The notes: generated by a model not told the origin, from the letters alone. DNA of 64,000 bases from CAZIAK01 sp964537035 (GCA_964537035.1 CAZIAK010000005.1:1-64000), one strand, 5' to 3'; numbered from the stretch's first letter, positions 1 through 9,000 are shown. Made by a program: numbers and translations.

Positions 1-48
1 CACGAAGGCGCAAACGCGTTCGCAGCAGGAGTCCGTGAATAGGTCGGA

Positions 49-2829
49 CTAGCCAAGCCGCCGGGGCAGAACCAGCATGAGCAGCCAGACCAGCAAGCTG
101 GCGATGGACACCCCTCGTCCCCAGCCAAAAGCCGCCGGCGCATAGCGCAGGTGCACCTCGTGGCGCCCCTCGGCGACAGCGACCACCTGCCAGGCTGCGT
201 AGGCCGGCGTGGTGGGCTTGTAGTCTCCGCCGTCGACGGAGGCCTCCCAGCCCGGGGCGAAGTTCTCCGTGAAGACCAACAGGGCGTTGCCGTCGGTCAC
301 GGTCTCGACGAGCACGTCACCGGGCTTGTGGGACAGCACCTTGGCGCTGCCCTGGCCACCCAGGGGAGAGGTCCACTCACGCTCCAAGAAGGCCACCTGC
401 CCCGGGTGAAGCTGCAGCAGATCGCCTCGGGTCTCGGGCCCCATGACCGCAGCCTGCCCGGCGATGAAGACCCGGCCCAGGTTGCCGGCGTTCTCCCAGA
501 TACGCACCTCGCTCTCGTGGACCAAGGACAGCCCCTCGATGTGGCTCAGATCAGTGTCACGGGCCGTGAGAATGTAGCGCACATCGAGCAGATCGAACCG
601 AGGGCTGTCGTAGGCCACAGACTCTTCGGAGAAGCTGAACGAGGCGAACGCGTCCATCTTGAGCGGCACTTCGATGAGCAGCTGGTAGGTGCGGTGATAG
701 CCCAGGTTGTCGTAACTGAGCAGATGCTCCAGGCCCACGGCAAACTGGGTGTCTGGCGGCAGGATCGTGCCCTCGCTGAAGATCCTGAAGGGCCCGACCT
801 CGGCCTGGCGCTGCTGCAGCCAGGTCACGGACTCCGTGGGCGGGAACAGTTCGCCTTCAGGAGTCGCCCTGTTATAGCCCGCGCCCAGGCTGACCACGTC
901 GACGGCCACCACCACGGCCGCCACCCAGGCACCAGTCTTTCGCTGCCGGGAGACCATCCAACCCAGCAGGCCCAGGCCAACACCCACCATGGCCAGGTCG
1001 CGCAGGGACAGCTGGCGGGCCCGGCGAATGGCCAGGGGCTGGTCGGCGATCACGGTCATCTTGCCGTCCCTCACCGACTCGACTCGCAGGCGATGGCGGC
1101 CCTCTTCGGTGCGCTGGGCAGCGAAAGGCACGCTGAGCGGGTTCTCTGGTGTCGTGGCCCGGGCAGGCCCACCCCGCAAGCGCAACCCATCGACCCAGAT
1201 GCGCAGGTCGTCAACCGCCTCGGGGAGGTCGAGGCAGATCATGATGTTGCTGCGGCCGTCGTGGACCAGCTGATGGTCGGGGGAGCGAAGGCCGGCGACG
1301 ATGGTCCGGCCGCCATGGGGGTCCAGAGGGATCCGCAAGACCAAGAACGTCACCAGCAGGCTGGCCCCGATCACCAGGGCCACCCTGCCTGTGGCCTTGA
1401 GCATGGCTGAGGAGACTCTTGCCGAGGTCAGCCGGTCGAGGAACATGGCCCCCCCGCAGGCTGTGAGAAAGCCCACCGGCCCCAGCAGGCGGGTCGAGCC
1501 CACCTCGCTCAGCCCGGGGATCAGCCGCACGAGCCCTTCGACCCCAGGGATGTGATAGGCCGCGCCCCAGAGCAAGAAGGCGCCCAGAGCCATGAAGCGG
1601 ATGAACCCGCCGCCGTAGCCCACCAGATAGGCCAGCACCAGCAGCATGGGCGGCAAGACCCCGGCGTAGCCCCCGTTGAGCCCCGGGTAGTCCTGGGCGC
1701 CGGTGAAGGCCAGCCCCCCCACGGGGTTGCCGTACATCTCGGGCAAGAAGACGACCCCCGAGGCCACCGCCATGCCCATGCGCCGGGCCATGACCAGGGC
1801 CACCACCACGCTGCCAAGCGCCAGCAGATTGCGGAACATCCCGGGGTTCGCGGCCGCCCGCAGCAGGGCCACGGCGGCCAGGAAGAAGACGGCAAAGACC
1901 GCCGAAGCGCCCAGGCTCACTCCGCCCTCGAAGTGAGCCGACTGGATCTCTCGCAGATGCAGGCCATGGCTCAGCTGGGCGTACTCCAGGAAGGGCAGCC
2001 ATTGAATGGCGGACAGACCCAACCCCAGCAGGCAGGCGCCCACCACCAGCCCTCGGCCGTGGCTGTCCCAGAACCGCCAGAGGGCCCAGAGCCCCACCAC
2101 GAACCCCGCCACCAGGCCAGTCTCTGGGTGGCCTCCCAGAACGAGCAGGGCCAGCCCCAGAGCCAGCATGGCCACCCGCCGACGGCTGCGGTCCTCGACC
2201 ACACGTTCCACCGCAAGAAAGCAGAAGGGCAGGGCCAGCAGCGTGTGGGACAAGGCGTACTGCAGCCACAGCACCTGATGTCCGCCGAAGCCGAAGGCCA
2301 GCCCGCCGAACAGGGCCGCTGGCACAGAGAGCCCCAGGCGGCGCAGAAAACGCCAGGTGAACCAGGCCGAGCCCACCAGCACCGCCAGGGCCTGCAAGAG
2401 CGGCACCAGTGGCACCGGGAAGACCGCCGCCAGCAAGGTCAGGGGATGAAAGAGCGAGCTGGTGATATTGCCCAGAAACGGCTGGCCGCCCCCGCCCTGG
2501 GAGGTCCACAGGGCCTGCTGCTCTCCGGCGTAGATTCGCGCCGCTTCGAGGAGGTAGGGGTAGTAGATGCGCGGCTGGTCGCCGACGAAGCGGTTGTGCG
2601 CCGGCTGGGACTCCAGGGCCGCCGACCAGGGCAGCGAGTGCTGCAGCGATTCGCGGGAGACCAGCACCGCACCGGGGCTGAAGGCGTCCCACAGGAACGC
2701 CACCGCCAGCACGGTGAAAAGGGCAAACGCTCCGAGGTCCAGCCGTCGATTGGTTGAAAGCAACGCAAGGACCCCGCTACGATTCGCGCCCCCCGGACGT
2801 CGAAGGCGCAGCATGATAAGTGCTGTCAT
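49..2829 (-). CDS. YfhO-family multi-pass membrane protein (paralog 1)
   Basis: Large integral membrane protein of 926 residues. A hydrophobic N-terminal half of about 12 predicted membrane segments (residues 30-480, more near 625) is followed by a soluble outer domain and a last helix. The C-terminal stretch FTENFAPGWEASVDGG, then GRHEVHLRYAPAAFG, is the typical end of the YfhO family. In Firmicutes, YfhO is a GT-C-like enzyme that moves a sugar from a polyprenyl-phosphate donor onto a surface polymer (family knowledge). The divergent neighbour is a DPM-like GT2, the kind of enzyme that makes such donors, which supports this role. Start is uncertain: ATG 2829, ATG 2814 and TTG 2763 are all possible and none has a good ribosome site. 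The first two overlap the start of the divergent gene. Confidence 0.82.
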   Translation of the reverse strand: MTALIMLRLRRPGGANRSGVLALLSTNRRLDLGAFALFTVLAVAFLWDAFSPGAVLVSRESLQHSLPWSAALESQPAHNRFVGDQPRIYYPYLLEAARIYAGEQQALWTSQGGGGQPFLGNITSSLFHPLTLLAAVFPVPLVPLLQALAVLVGSAWFTWRFLRRLGLSVPAALFGGLAFGFGGHQVLWLQYALSHTLLALPFCFLAVERVVEDRSRRRVAMLALGLALLVLGGHPETGLVAGFVVGLWALWRFWDSHGRGLVVGACLLGLGLSAIQWLPFLEYAQLSHGLHLREIQSAHFEGGVSLGASAVFAVFFLAAVALLRAAANPGMFRNLLALGSVVVALVMARRMGMAVASGVVFLPEMYGNPVGGLAFTGAQDYPGLNGGYAGVLPPMLLVLAYLVGYGGGFIRFMALGAFLLWGAAYHIPGVEGLVRLIPGLSEVGSTRLLGPVGFLTACGGAMFLDRLTSARVSSAMLKATGRVALVIGASLLVTFLVLRIPLDPHGGRTIVAGLRSPDHQLVHDGRSNIMICLDLPEAVDDLRIWVDGLRLRGGPARATTPENPLSVPFAAQRTEEGRHRLRVESVRDGKMTVIADQPLAIRRARQLSLRDLAMVGVGLGLLGWMVSRQRKTGAWVAAVVVAVDVVSLGAGYNRATPEGELFPPTESVTWLQQRQAEVGPFRIFSEGTILPPDTQFAVGLEHLLSYDNLGYHRTYQLLIEVPLKMDAFASFSFSEESVAYDSPRFDLLDVRYILTARDTDLSHIEGLSLVHESEVRIWENAGNLGRVFIAGQAAVMGPETRGDLLQLHPGQVAFLEREWTSPLGGQGSAKVLSHKPGDVLVETVTDGNALLVFTENFAPGWEASVDGGDYKPTTPAYAAWQVVAVAEGRHEVHLRYAPAAFGWGRGVSIASLLVWLLMLVLPRRLG
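2754..2783 (+). promoter_or_regulatory. Putative sigma70-type promoter for the GT2 at 2813
   Basis: TTGAAA at 2754-2759 and TACGAT at 2778-2783 are separated by 18 bases and point at the ATG at 2813. The predicted transcription start near 2790 leaves a leader of about 23 bases. The site lies inside the N-terminal reading frame of the divergent YfhO gene. Motif match only; no experimental support. Confidence 0.4.
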
Positions 2830-3538
2830 ACCTGTCTACAACGAAGCAAACTGCGTCGACGCCAGCGTCGAGGCCGTGAGTGCAGTGCTCCGCGAACTGG
2901 TCGGTGACGACTGGGAGATCGTCCTCGTCGACGACGGCGGCGATGACGGCACGGGCGAACTGATCGATGGCCTGGCCGCCGCCGACCCCCACTTCGTGGC
3001 CTGTCACCACGAGACCAACCAGGGCAAGGGCGCCGCGGTACGCACTGGCGTCATGGCCACCCGGGGCGAGATGGTCATGTTCTGCGACGCCGACCAGTCC
3101 ACGCCGGCCGAGACCCTGAAAGAGTTCGTGGCTGCCATGAACGACGGCGCCGACGTGGTGGTGGGCAACCGCAAGAGCCCTGAGGCCAATATCGAGCGCT
3201 GGCAGCCGGCCGTCCGCACCTGGCTGGGCCTGGGTTTCACCCGACTCGCCAATGCGATGACCGGGTTGACCATCAGCGACTACACCTGCGGCTTCAAGCT
3301 GTTCAAGGGCGACCTGGCCCGGGCTGTCTTCGCCGCCACCACCACCCGGCGCTGGGCCTTTGACGTGGAGGTCCTGGCCAGGGCCGTCCAGAGAGGTTGC
3401 TCCGTACAGGAAATCCCCATCAGCTGGAAGCACGTCTCCGACACCAGGGTGCGCCTGGCCAGGGACGTGATCGGCTCCTTCGTGGAGCTTTTGGGCATTC
3501 GCCGCCGGCTGAGAGCGGAGCGCTCACCCAAGCGATGA
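2813..3538 (+). CDS. GT2 glycosyltransferase, dolichyl/polyprenyl-phosphate sugar synthase-like
   Basis: Soluble 241-residue GT-A enzyme. The N-terminus MISAVIPVYNEANC, the nucleotide-binding VDDGGDDGT, the metal-binding FCDADQSTP (DxD-like) and a later FDVEVLARA place it with DPM1/DPG-synthase-type GT2 enzymes. These transfer a sugar from a nucleotide donor to polyprenyl phosphate on the inner face of the membrane. It lacks the C-terminal membrane helices seen in some relatives. The start is ATG 2813 because the conserved fold begins there; upstream codons in frame do not look like protein. It is divergent from a YfhO gene, and the pairing resembles CsbB-YfhO modules of Firmicutes. Sugar specificity cannot be read from sequence. 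Confidence 0.85.
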   Translation: MISAVIPVYNEANCVDASVEAVSAVLRELVGDDWEIVLVDDGGDDGTGELIDGLAAADPHFVACHHETNQGKGAAVRTGVMATRGEMVMFCDADQSTPAETLKEFVAAMNDGADVVVGNRKSPEANIERWQPAVRTWLGLGFTRLANAMTGLTISDYTCGFKLFKGDLARAVFAATTTRRWAFDVEVLARAVQRGCSVQEIPISWKHVSDTRVRLARDVIGSFVELLGIRRRLRAERSPKR

Positions 3539-3621
3539 TGTAGGATTCGTCGCAACTGCCGAAAGTCTCCACTGAGGGGCTGCCCGGCACCTCCCCTGAA
3601 CGACCAGCGACCCCCGCTTTC

Positions 3622-5037
3622 ATGACCGAATCGCCGAAATCCGTCACCATCCTGGGCGGGGGCCTGGCTGGCCTGTCCGCAGCCCAGAAGTTCGCCGAGA
3701 AGGGTTGGGCCGTCACGGTCCTCGAAGCCGAAGCCCAGGTGGGAGGGCTGGCCTCGTCGTTCACCGAAGAAGGCTACACGTTCGACTACGGGCCCCACCG
3801 GCTGTACAGCAACCTCGAGCCCCTCAACGAGCACTTCAAGATGGTGCTGGGCGAGAACTGGGATTACAGAGACCGGCTCTCTCGCATCTACCTCAAGCGG
3901 CGCTTCGTGGACTACCCGCTCAAGGGCAACATGATGCACAAGGCCCTGCCGCCCCTGCTGCTGGTCAAGGCTGGCGTCGACTACGTGTTCGTGCGCATCC
4001 GCAACTTCTTCAAGCCCATCCCCGACGACAACTTCGAGAACTGGGTGGTCAAGCGCTTCGGGCGCACGCTCTACGAGGTGTTCTTCGGCATGTACACCCG
4101 CAAGGCCTGGGGCATCCCCTGCACCCAGATCTCCGCCGACTGGGCCAGCCAGCGCATCTCGTTGCTGAGCCTCTGGGACACGGTCAAGAAGACCCTGCTC
4201 AAGCCCAAGAACACGCCCCGCACCTACGTCTCCAAGTTTCTCTACCCCAAGACCGGCGGCATCGGCGAGCTGAGCCTGGGCTACGAGCGGCTGATCGAGC
4301 GCGATGGTGGCAAGGTCATCTGTGGTGCAAGGGTCACGCGCCTTGAGTCCGAAGGCGACAAGGTCACCAAGGTGATCTATGACTCCCCGGAAGGCGAGCA
4401 GGAGCACGAGCCCGATCTGCTGGTGAGCACCCTGCCCCTGACCATGATCGTGCCCATGATGGGCGAGAGCACCCCCGCCCCGGTGCAGGGTGCCGTCGAG
4501 GGTCTGACCCACAAGGGCATCGTCTTCGTCTACCTCAAGATCGACCGGCCCCAGCTCACCCCCGACCACTGGATCTACATCCCCGAAGAGCACATCGCTG
4601 TGCATCGCATCAGCGAGTTCACCAACTTCAGCAAGGACTGCGCCCCCGAGGGCCAGACCATGGTCTGCGCCGAGATCACCTCGACCAACGGTGATCACTA
4701 CTGGCAGAGCAGCGACGATCAGCTGCTCGAGCTGGCCGCGGCCAACCTGATCGATCTGGGGCTGCTCAACGAGGGCGACGTGCAACCAGGCGGGTTCGTG
4801 CGCCGGGTCGACTACGCCTACCCGATCTACGACCTCACCTACCGCGGCCACGTGAAGACCCTGCTCGATTGGCTCAAGGGCTACTCGAACATGGTCTCCA
4901 CCGGACGTCAGGGCCTGTTTCGCTACGGCAACATGGACCACTCGGTGGCCATGGGACACGCCGTCGCCCGCCGCATCCTCGAGAACTCGGCCATCGACCA
5001 CGCCGACGTCGCTGCGAGTGACGAGTACTTCGGGTGA
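3622..5037 (+). CDS. FAD-dependent amine-oxidase-fold oxidoreductase (protoporphyrinogen oxidase-like)
   Basis: 471 residues. The dinucleotide-binding motif GGGLAGLSAAQKFAEKG with a following acidic residue (VLEAE) and VGGLA is the FAD site of the amine oxidase/protoporphyrinogen oxidase/UDP-galactopyranose mutase superfamily. The middle region KAWGIPCTQISADWAS is typical of the subgroup found in polysaccharide clusters rather than of haem enzymes. No haem gene is nearby, whereas a DPM-like GT2 lies 83 bp upstream and a methyltransferase overlaps its 3' end by 4 bp (GTGA). I infer a redox step on a sugar or lipid-linked sugar. UDP-galactopyranose mutase itself is less likely given the divergent C-terminal half. 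Confidence 0.75.
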   Translation: MTESPKSVTILGGGLAGLSAAQKFAEKGWAVTVLEAEAQVGGLASSFTEEGYTFDYGPHRLYSNLEPLNEHFKMVLGENWDYRDRLSRIYLKRRFVDYPLKGNMMHKALPPLLLVKAGVDYVFVRIRNFFKPIPDDNFENWVVKRFGRTLYEVFFGMYTRKAWGIPCTQISADWASQRISLLSLWDTVKKTLLKPKNTPRTYVSKFLYPKTGGIGELSLGYERLIERDGGKVICGARVTRLESEGDKVTKVIYDSPEGEQEHEPDLLVSTLPLTMIVPMMGESTPAPVQGAVEGLTHKGIVFVYLKIDRPQLTPDHWIYIPEEHIAVHRISEFTNFSKDCAPEGQTMVCAEITSTNGDHYWQSSDDQLLELAAANLIDLGLLNEGDVQPGGFVRRVDYAYPIYDLTYRGHVKTLLDWLKGYSNMVSTGRQGLFRYGNMDHSVAMGHAVARRILENSAIDHADVAASDEYFG

Positions 5038-5966
5038 CTCCTGGCGAGGCCGCTGCCCCCGACCTGCCCTCGGGCTTGCCAGGGGATGGCATGCGCGACA
5101 CCCCGTGCCTCTTCTGCGGCACCCACGACGAGAAGCTACGCTTCGCCGAAGGCGTCTACAGGGTGGTCGAGTGCGAGCGCTGCGGTCATGTCTACGTCAA
5201 TCCGCGCCTTCCCGCAGACCGCCTGCACGAGATGTACCAGGAGGAGTACTGGACCTCTGACCGGGCCAAGGAGTTCGGCTACACGGGCTACCTGAACGAC
5301 GCCCCGCTCTACCTGCGCACCTATGGCGTGCGCAGCCAGATCATCGACAAGTACAAGCCCCAGCCAGGGTCCGTGCTCGACGTGGGCTGCGCCGCCGGCT
5401 TCTTCCTGGCCGTGATGCACGAGAAGGGCTGGCGCACCACGGGCATCGAGATCAGCAGGCCCATGGTCGATTACGCCCAGAACGAGCTGGGTCTCCCGGA
5501 CATGCACCGGGGCGAGCTGCTCAGTGTCGATCTGGGCGACGCCCCCCCCTTCGACGTGATCACCTTGTGGGACGTGATCGAGCACCTCGAGCATCCCGAC
5601 GAGTACCTCGATCGAGCGGTAGAGCTGCTGGCCGACGACGGCATCCTCGTGCTCGAGACCCAGAACGTCGACTCGCGCTTCGCCAAGCTCATGGGTCGGC
5701 GCTGGCAACACTACAAGCACGAAGAGCACCTGTACCACTTTCAGCCCGAGAGCCTGGGCCGCCTGCTCGCGGGCGCGGGGCTGAAGATCGAAGAGAACAC
5801 TCCGCGCCGAGGCGGCAAGTACGTCTCGCTGAGTTTCCTCGTCGAGCGCCTGGGCAAGGTCCACCCGGCGTTGACCGTGCTGGCCTCGCCCCTGCGCCTG
5901 GTCGGCGGCGTCTCGCTCTACGTCAATCTGGCTGACGAGATGATCGTCGTGGCCAGCAAGGCCTGA
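5034..5966 (+). CDS. Class I SAM-dependent methyltransferase with N-terminal CxxC pairs
   Basis: 310 residues. Two CxxC pairs (C25/C28 and C47/C50) form a probable small zinc-binding module, as in many sugar C- or O-methyltransferases of nucleotide-sugar pathways. The SAM site is VLDVGCAAGFFL, and the downstream motif ITLWDVIEHLEHPDEYL is typical of UbiG-like Methyltransf_23 enzymes. The start is GTG 5034, overlapping the upstream stop as GTGA; an ATG at 5091 would remove 19 poorly conserved residues and keep the zinc module. A second methyltransferase begins one base after the stop. I infer methylation of a glycan or its precursor; the acceptor is unknown. Confidence 0.8.
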   Translation: MTPGEAAAPDLPSGLPGDGMRDTPCLFCGTHDEKLRFAEGVYRVVECERCGHVYVNPRLPADRLHEMYQEEYWTSDRAKEFGYTGYLNDAPLYLRTYGVRSQIIDKYKPQPGSVLDVGCAAGFFLAVMHEKGWRTTGIEISRPMVDYAQNELGLPDMHRGELLSVDLGDAPPFDVITLWDVIEHLEHPDEYLDRAVELLADDGILVLETQNVDSRFAKLMGRRWQHYKHEEHLYHFQPESLGRLLAGAGLKIEENTPRRGGKYVSLSFLVERLGKVHPALTVLASPLRLVGGVSLYVNLADEMIVVASKA

Positions 5967-5967
5967 C

Positions 5968-6819
5968 ATGGACCGCACGGCCTTCGCGCTGTTCGCCAAG
6001 CTCGAACAACGGCACTGGTGGTTTCGGGGGCGGCGAGACCTCTACGTGCCCCTGCTGCGCCACGCCCTTTGCCGCGCCCTGAAGCGCGAACCCACCGACC
6101 TCGCCGTGGCCGACGTGGGCTGCGGTGTGGGTGGCTTTCTCGACGCACTGCAGCAGTTCGGTTCGGTCATCGGCCTCGAGCTCGACCTGCCCGCCATCGA
6201 GTGGTGCCGACAGAGAGGTCACAGCAGCACCCTGGTGGGACGATGCGACGCCCTGCCCGTGCGCCACGACACCCTCGACCTGATCACCATGTGGGACGTG
6301 CTCGAACACACCCCGGACGACGGGGCCGTGCTGCGCGAAGTCCGCTCGGTGCTGCAACCCGAGGGCTTCCTGGCCCTGTCCCTGCCGGCCTACCCGTTTC
6401 TGTACAGCAACAACGACAAGGTCGCCCAGCACTTCCGCCGCTACACCCGCGGCGGCATCTGTCGGCTGCTGAGAGCCCAGGGCTTCGAGGTGGTCAAGGC
6501 CACCTACGTGAACGTGGTGCTGAGCCCGGCCATCATCCCCGCCGTCCTGGCGCTCAAGGCGAAACAGAAGCTGCTCCCGGTCGCGGACGACGACACCAAC
6601 AACCTCAGCTGGTCCTTGCCCACCCCACTCAACAACCTGCTGGCGGGGATCTTCGCCGGGGAGCGCCACCTGCTGCGCCACATCTCCGCACCGTTCGGGC
6701 ACAGTCTGTTCGTCGTCGCCAGACGCGTCGACGATGCCAGACGCGTCGACGATGCCAGACGCTCCGGCGATGCGAGACTCGCTGACGACGACAGCTCCTC
6801 GGGCGGGTGCGGACCTTGA
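5968..6819 (+). CDS. Class I SAM-dependent methyltransferase with repeat-built C-terminus
   Basis: 283 residues. The SAM-binding motif VADVGCGVGGFLDAL and ITMWDVLEHTPDDGAVL mark a UbiG-like methyltransferase. The N-terminal RHWWFRGRRDLY is common in the subgroup adjoining GT2 enzymes in surface glycan clusters. The last 30 residues are encoded by an imperfect 18-bp tandem repeat giving ARRVDD, ARRVDD, ARRSGD and ARLADD, then DDDSSSGGCGP; this tail looks recently expanded and outside the fold. It follows the previous methyltransferase by one base and overlaps the next frame by 13 bp, so the three are probably one transcript. Confidence 0.8.
   Translation: MDRTAFALFAKLEQRHWWFRGRRDLYVPLLRHALCRALKREPTDLAVADVGCGVGGFLDALQQFGSVIGLELDLPAIEWCRQRGHSSTLVGRCDALPVRHDTLDLITMWDVLEHTPDDGAVLREVRSVLQPEGFLALSLPAYPFLYSNNDKVAQHFRRYTRGGICRLLRAQGFEVVKATYVNVVLSPAIIPAVLALKAKQKLLPVADDDTNNLSWSLPTPLNNLLAGIFAGERHLLRHISAPFGHSLFVVARRVDDARRVDDARRSGDARLADDDSSSGGCGP
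6721..6792 (+). repeat. 18-bp tandem repeat, four units, in frame
   Basis: Units begin at 6721, 6739, 6757 and 6775. The first two are identical, the third differs at several positions and the fourth is degenerate. The period is six codons, so the reading frame of the methyltransferase is kept. The first two units contain the palindrome gcgtcgac. Confidence 0.85.
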
Positions 6820-7625
6820 GCGGCTCGGGCGAGCCCGCTCGTGGCTGGCCTGCCCTGGTCCTGATCTTGGTGGTCGCCGCCCTGACCCTGCCCTCCAGCT
6901 GGGCAGCCAGCGCCTCGCCTCCATCCGCAGGCCCTGCACCGGCGACCCGGAGCCACCCGGCCCGGCTGGTCGAGCTCATGGTGCCCGGCGCTTTCGCCCC
7001 GGTCACAGGCGTGGCCGAGAGTCGCAGCTTGGTCACCGAGTCCGTCCTGGGCACGCGCACGGGCCCCTGGAGCCTGACCTCTCCGCTCCATGTAGGCCTC
7101 ACGACCCTCGCCCTGGCCCTGCTCGGCCTGATGACCGCACCGGGCAAGGCGGCCCTCATCGCTCGCCTGACCCTGGCCCTGGCCGCTCTTCTCGCCTGGA
7201 ACCTCACCCCCTGGCGTCCCGCGCTCTGCGTGCCGGTGGCTCAGACAGCCCTCGCCGTCCTGGCCGGATGCGGACTGCTGTCCCTGCTGCGCCGCCGAGA
7301 CGAGCGCTCGGAGATGGTCCTGGCGGTGTTCTGCCTGGGAATGACGGGAGCGCTGGTGGGTGCCGCACTGGCCGCGGGAGCCGCCACGGACGGCGAGGCC
7401 TTGCAGCCCTTCTTGAGCGCCCTGCCCGCCGGGCACCCGGCTCCCGGTCCCGCGACCCTGGCCGCGTCGGCGAACGTGCTGCGCCGGGCCCTCGATGACG
7501 CCGCCCTGGCCAGCTGCGTCTGCCTGGGCGCGATCCTGGGGCTGCTGCGCTGGCGTGGCCCGGCCGCCGCCTCACTGGTCTCCGTGGCCTGCGCGGCGGA
7601 GCTGCTGTGGCTCAGCGGGCGCTGA
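6807..7625 (+). CDS. Unrecognised multi-pass membrane protein
   Basis: 272 residues, no family recognised. The N-terminus PALVLILVVAALTLPSSWAA is a signal or first membrane helix. About six more hydrophobic stretches follow (around residues 92-106, 112-130, 136-152, 170-193, 230-245 and 250-268), with little soluble sequence. The start is GTG 6807 or TTG 6816, both just inside the 3' end of the methyltransferase gene, so coupled translation is likely. Its own 3' end overlaps that of a convergent membrane-protein gene by 14 bp. The position inside the glycan block suggests a helper role such as flipping or polymer handling, but this is context only. GC-rich Ala/Leu composition keeps some doubt about exact limits. 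Confidence 0.6.
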   Translation: MRTLSGSGEPARGWPALVLILVVAALTLPSSWAASASPPSAGPAPATRSHPARLVELMVPGAFAPVTGVAESRSLVTESVLGTRTGPWSLTSPLHVGLTTLALALLGLMTAPGKAALIARLTLALAALLAWNLTPWRPALCVPVAQTALAVLAGCGLLSLLRRRDERSEMVLAVFCLGMTGALVGAALAAGAATDGEALQPFLSALPAGHPAPGPATLAASANVLRRALDDAALASCVCLGAILGLLRWRGPAAASLVSVACAAELLWLSGR

Positions 7626-8259
7626 GCGCTGTGAGCCGCCCGTGGGCCAGGGCCAGGGCGCCCAGGGCCCAGAGCAGGCCGTGGGCCCAGGCAGCTCCTG
7701 CTCCCACCGCGCCCAGATCGGGCACCAGCCAGACCCAGACCGCCGAGCCGTCCAGGCCCGTGAGCCAGGGTCGCAGCTGACCCACGATGGCCAGGGCCCA
7801 CAACGCGGCCACCAACCGACGCCGATCCAGCCAGGCGCCCAACACCAATCCTCCCGCCACCAGCACGGCGACTTGCGCCAAGAGGCCCCAGGGAGCAGCG
7901 GGCAGACCACCAGAGGCCCAGGCAGCCAGGCAGAGCAGGGGCAACAGGGACAGGATCAAGCCCGTCCCGCGGGCGACCAGGGCGAACCCGCCCCCCTTGC
8001 CATGGCGCAGCATGAGCAGCCCGGAGCGGGTCTCCTGAGCCATCTGCAGCGGCTCGGCCATGGAGAGCAGCAACAAGGCCGCGAAGAGCAGGGAACCGTG
8101 GCGCACCTCTGCGACGAAGGCTCCGTCGCCACCGAGGGCGTGAGCCGCCAGATCGTTGCCGATCCAGGCCGCCGCCACCGCCACCACGGCCACGGGCCAG
8201 ACGGCGGGCACCAGCAGGGTGCGCTTCAGGATCGAGAGCACGGCGAACATGGCCGCCAT
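7612..8259 (-). CDS. Unrecognised membrane protein, about 5-6 helices
   Basis: 215 residues, no family recognised. Hydrophobic stretches lie near residues 15-32, 52-68, 95-115, 122-145, 150-165 and 190-210. A charged loop follows LLLLSMAEPLQMAQETRSG. Start candidates are ATG 8259 and ATG 8250; the sequence ggag sits 1-2 bases before the first and about 10 before the second, so the second may be used. It lies downstream of signal peptidase I on the same strand (gap about 73 bp) and converges on the preceding membrane protein with a 14-bp overlap. Function unknown. Confidence 0.6.
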   Translation of the reverse strand: MAAMFAVLSILKRTLLVPAVWPVAVVAVAAAWIGNDLAAHALGGDGAFVAEVRHGSLLFAALLLLSMAEPLQMAQETRSGLLMLRHGKGGGFALVARGTGLILSLLPLLCLAAWASGGLPAAPWGLLAQVAVLVAGGLVLGAWLDRRRLVAALWALAIVGQLRPWLTGLDGSAVWVWLVPDLGAVGAGAAWAHGLLWALGALALAHGRLTALSAR

Positions 8260-8332
8260 TCTCCGGTGGTGAGGCCAGGCGGCACAAGGGCGCCCTTGTC
8301 ACCTGCCCACTGCGGCACACACGGCCCGCCGC

Positions 8333-8881
8333 TCAGCCCTGCTCGCCCACGCCCAGGTCGTCCAACGCCGCCACCGCCTGCAGGCTCGGCCCCGCCAGTC
8401 GCAGCACCACCCGCCCCAAGATCTGTTGCCCACGCACCGGCCCGAAGTCCCGGCTGTCCACCGAGACCCGGCGGTGGTCGCCCATGACGAAGTACTCGTC
8501 CCCGCCCAGCAGGTGCTCGCTCATGGTGCTCTGCCGGCGGTAGCCCGGGGGGATGTCCTCCCGGAGCTCGTCGCCGTTGCGCAGCACCTGGCCCTCATCC
8601 ATGGCCAGGGTGTCACCGGGGCAGCCCATGACCCGTTTGACCAGCACCTCGCCGTCGACCAGGAGCACCACCGTGTCGCCGTTGTGCAGTTCGCCCACCA
8701 CCCAGGTGTCGTCGAGCACCAGGATGCGGTCGCCGTCCAGCAGGGTGTCCATCATGGACGTGCCCGCCACCCGGTACACCGTGAACAGCGAAACCCTCGC
8801 CACCCCCAGCACCAGCACACCCAGAGCCACGGCCCGCAGGACCATGACGCCGCGGCGAAAGAACTGCTGCGAGAAGGACAA
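8333..8881 (-). CDS. lepB: Signal peptidase I
   Basis: Type I signal peptidase that cleaves Sec/Tat signal peptides on the outer face of the inner membrane. One N-terminal membrane helix (residues 12-32) is followed by the catalytic serine in GTSMMDTL (S42), the general-base lysine in VLVKRVMGCPGD (K82) and the late box GDHRRVSVDSRDFGPV. The start chosen is TTG 8881, which has ggag six bases upstream and gives a normal 182-residue enzyme. A GTG at 8992 would add 37 residues without similarity. It is divergent from the second YfhO gene, with no clear promoter between them. Confidence 0.88.
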   Translation of the reverse strand: MSFSQQFFRRGVMVLRAVALGVLVLGVARVSLFTVYRVAGTSMMDTLLDGDRILVLDDTWVVGELHNGDTVVLLVDGEVLVKRVMGCPGDTLAMDEGQVLRNGDELREDIPPGYRRQSTMSEHLLGGDEYFVMGDHRRVSVDSRDFGPVRGQQILGRVVLRLAGPSLQAVAALDDLGVGEQG

Positions 8882-9000
8882 GGGCGGCTCCGGATGAGAC
8901 GGACTTGCCCCCTTTCGACCAAGGCACCGCAGCGCATGAAGGCCAACTGCCGTCGGGACAGCCTTTGATCGGCGGCGAGCCAGCCGGGACACTGGCGCTC

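Noticed and set aside
1..48. Coding sequence at the left edge
   Set aside because: Too short to judge; no motif.
3622..5037. Haem-pathway protoporphyrinogen oxidase (hemY/hemG)
   Set aside because: No haem genes nearby; the neighbours are GT2 and methyltransferases, and this subgroup is common in glycan clusters.
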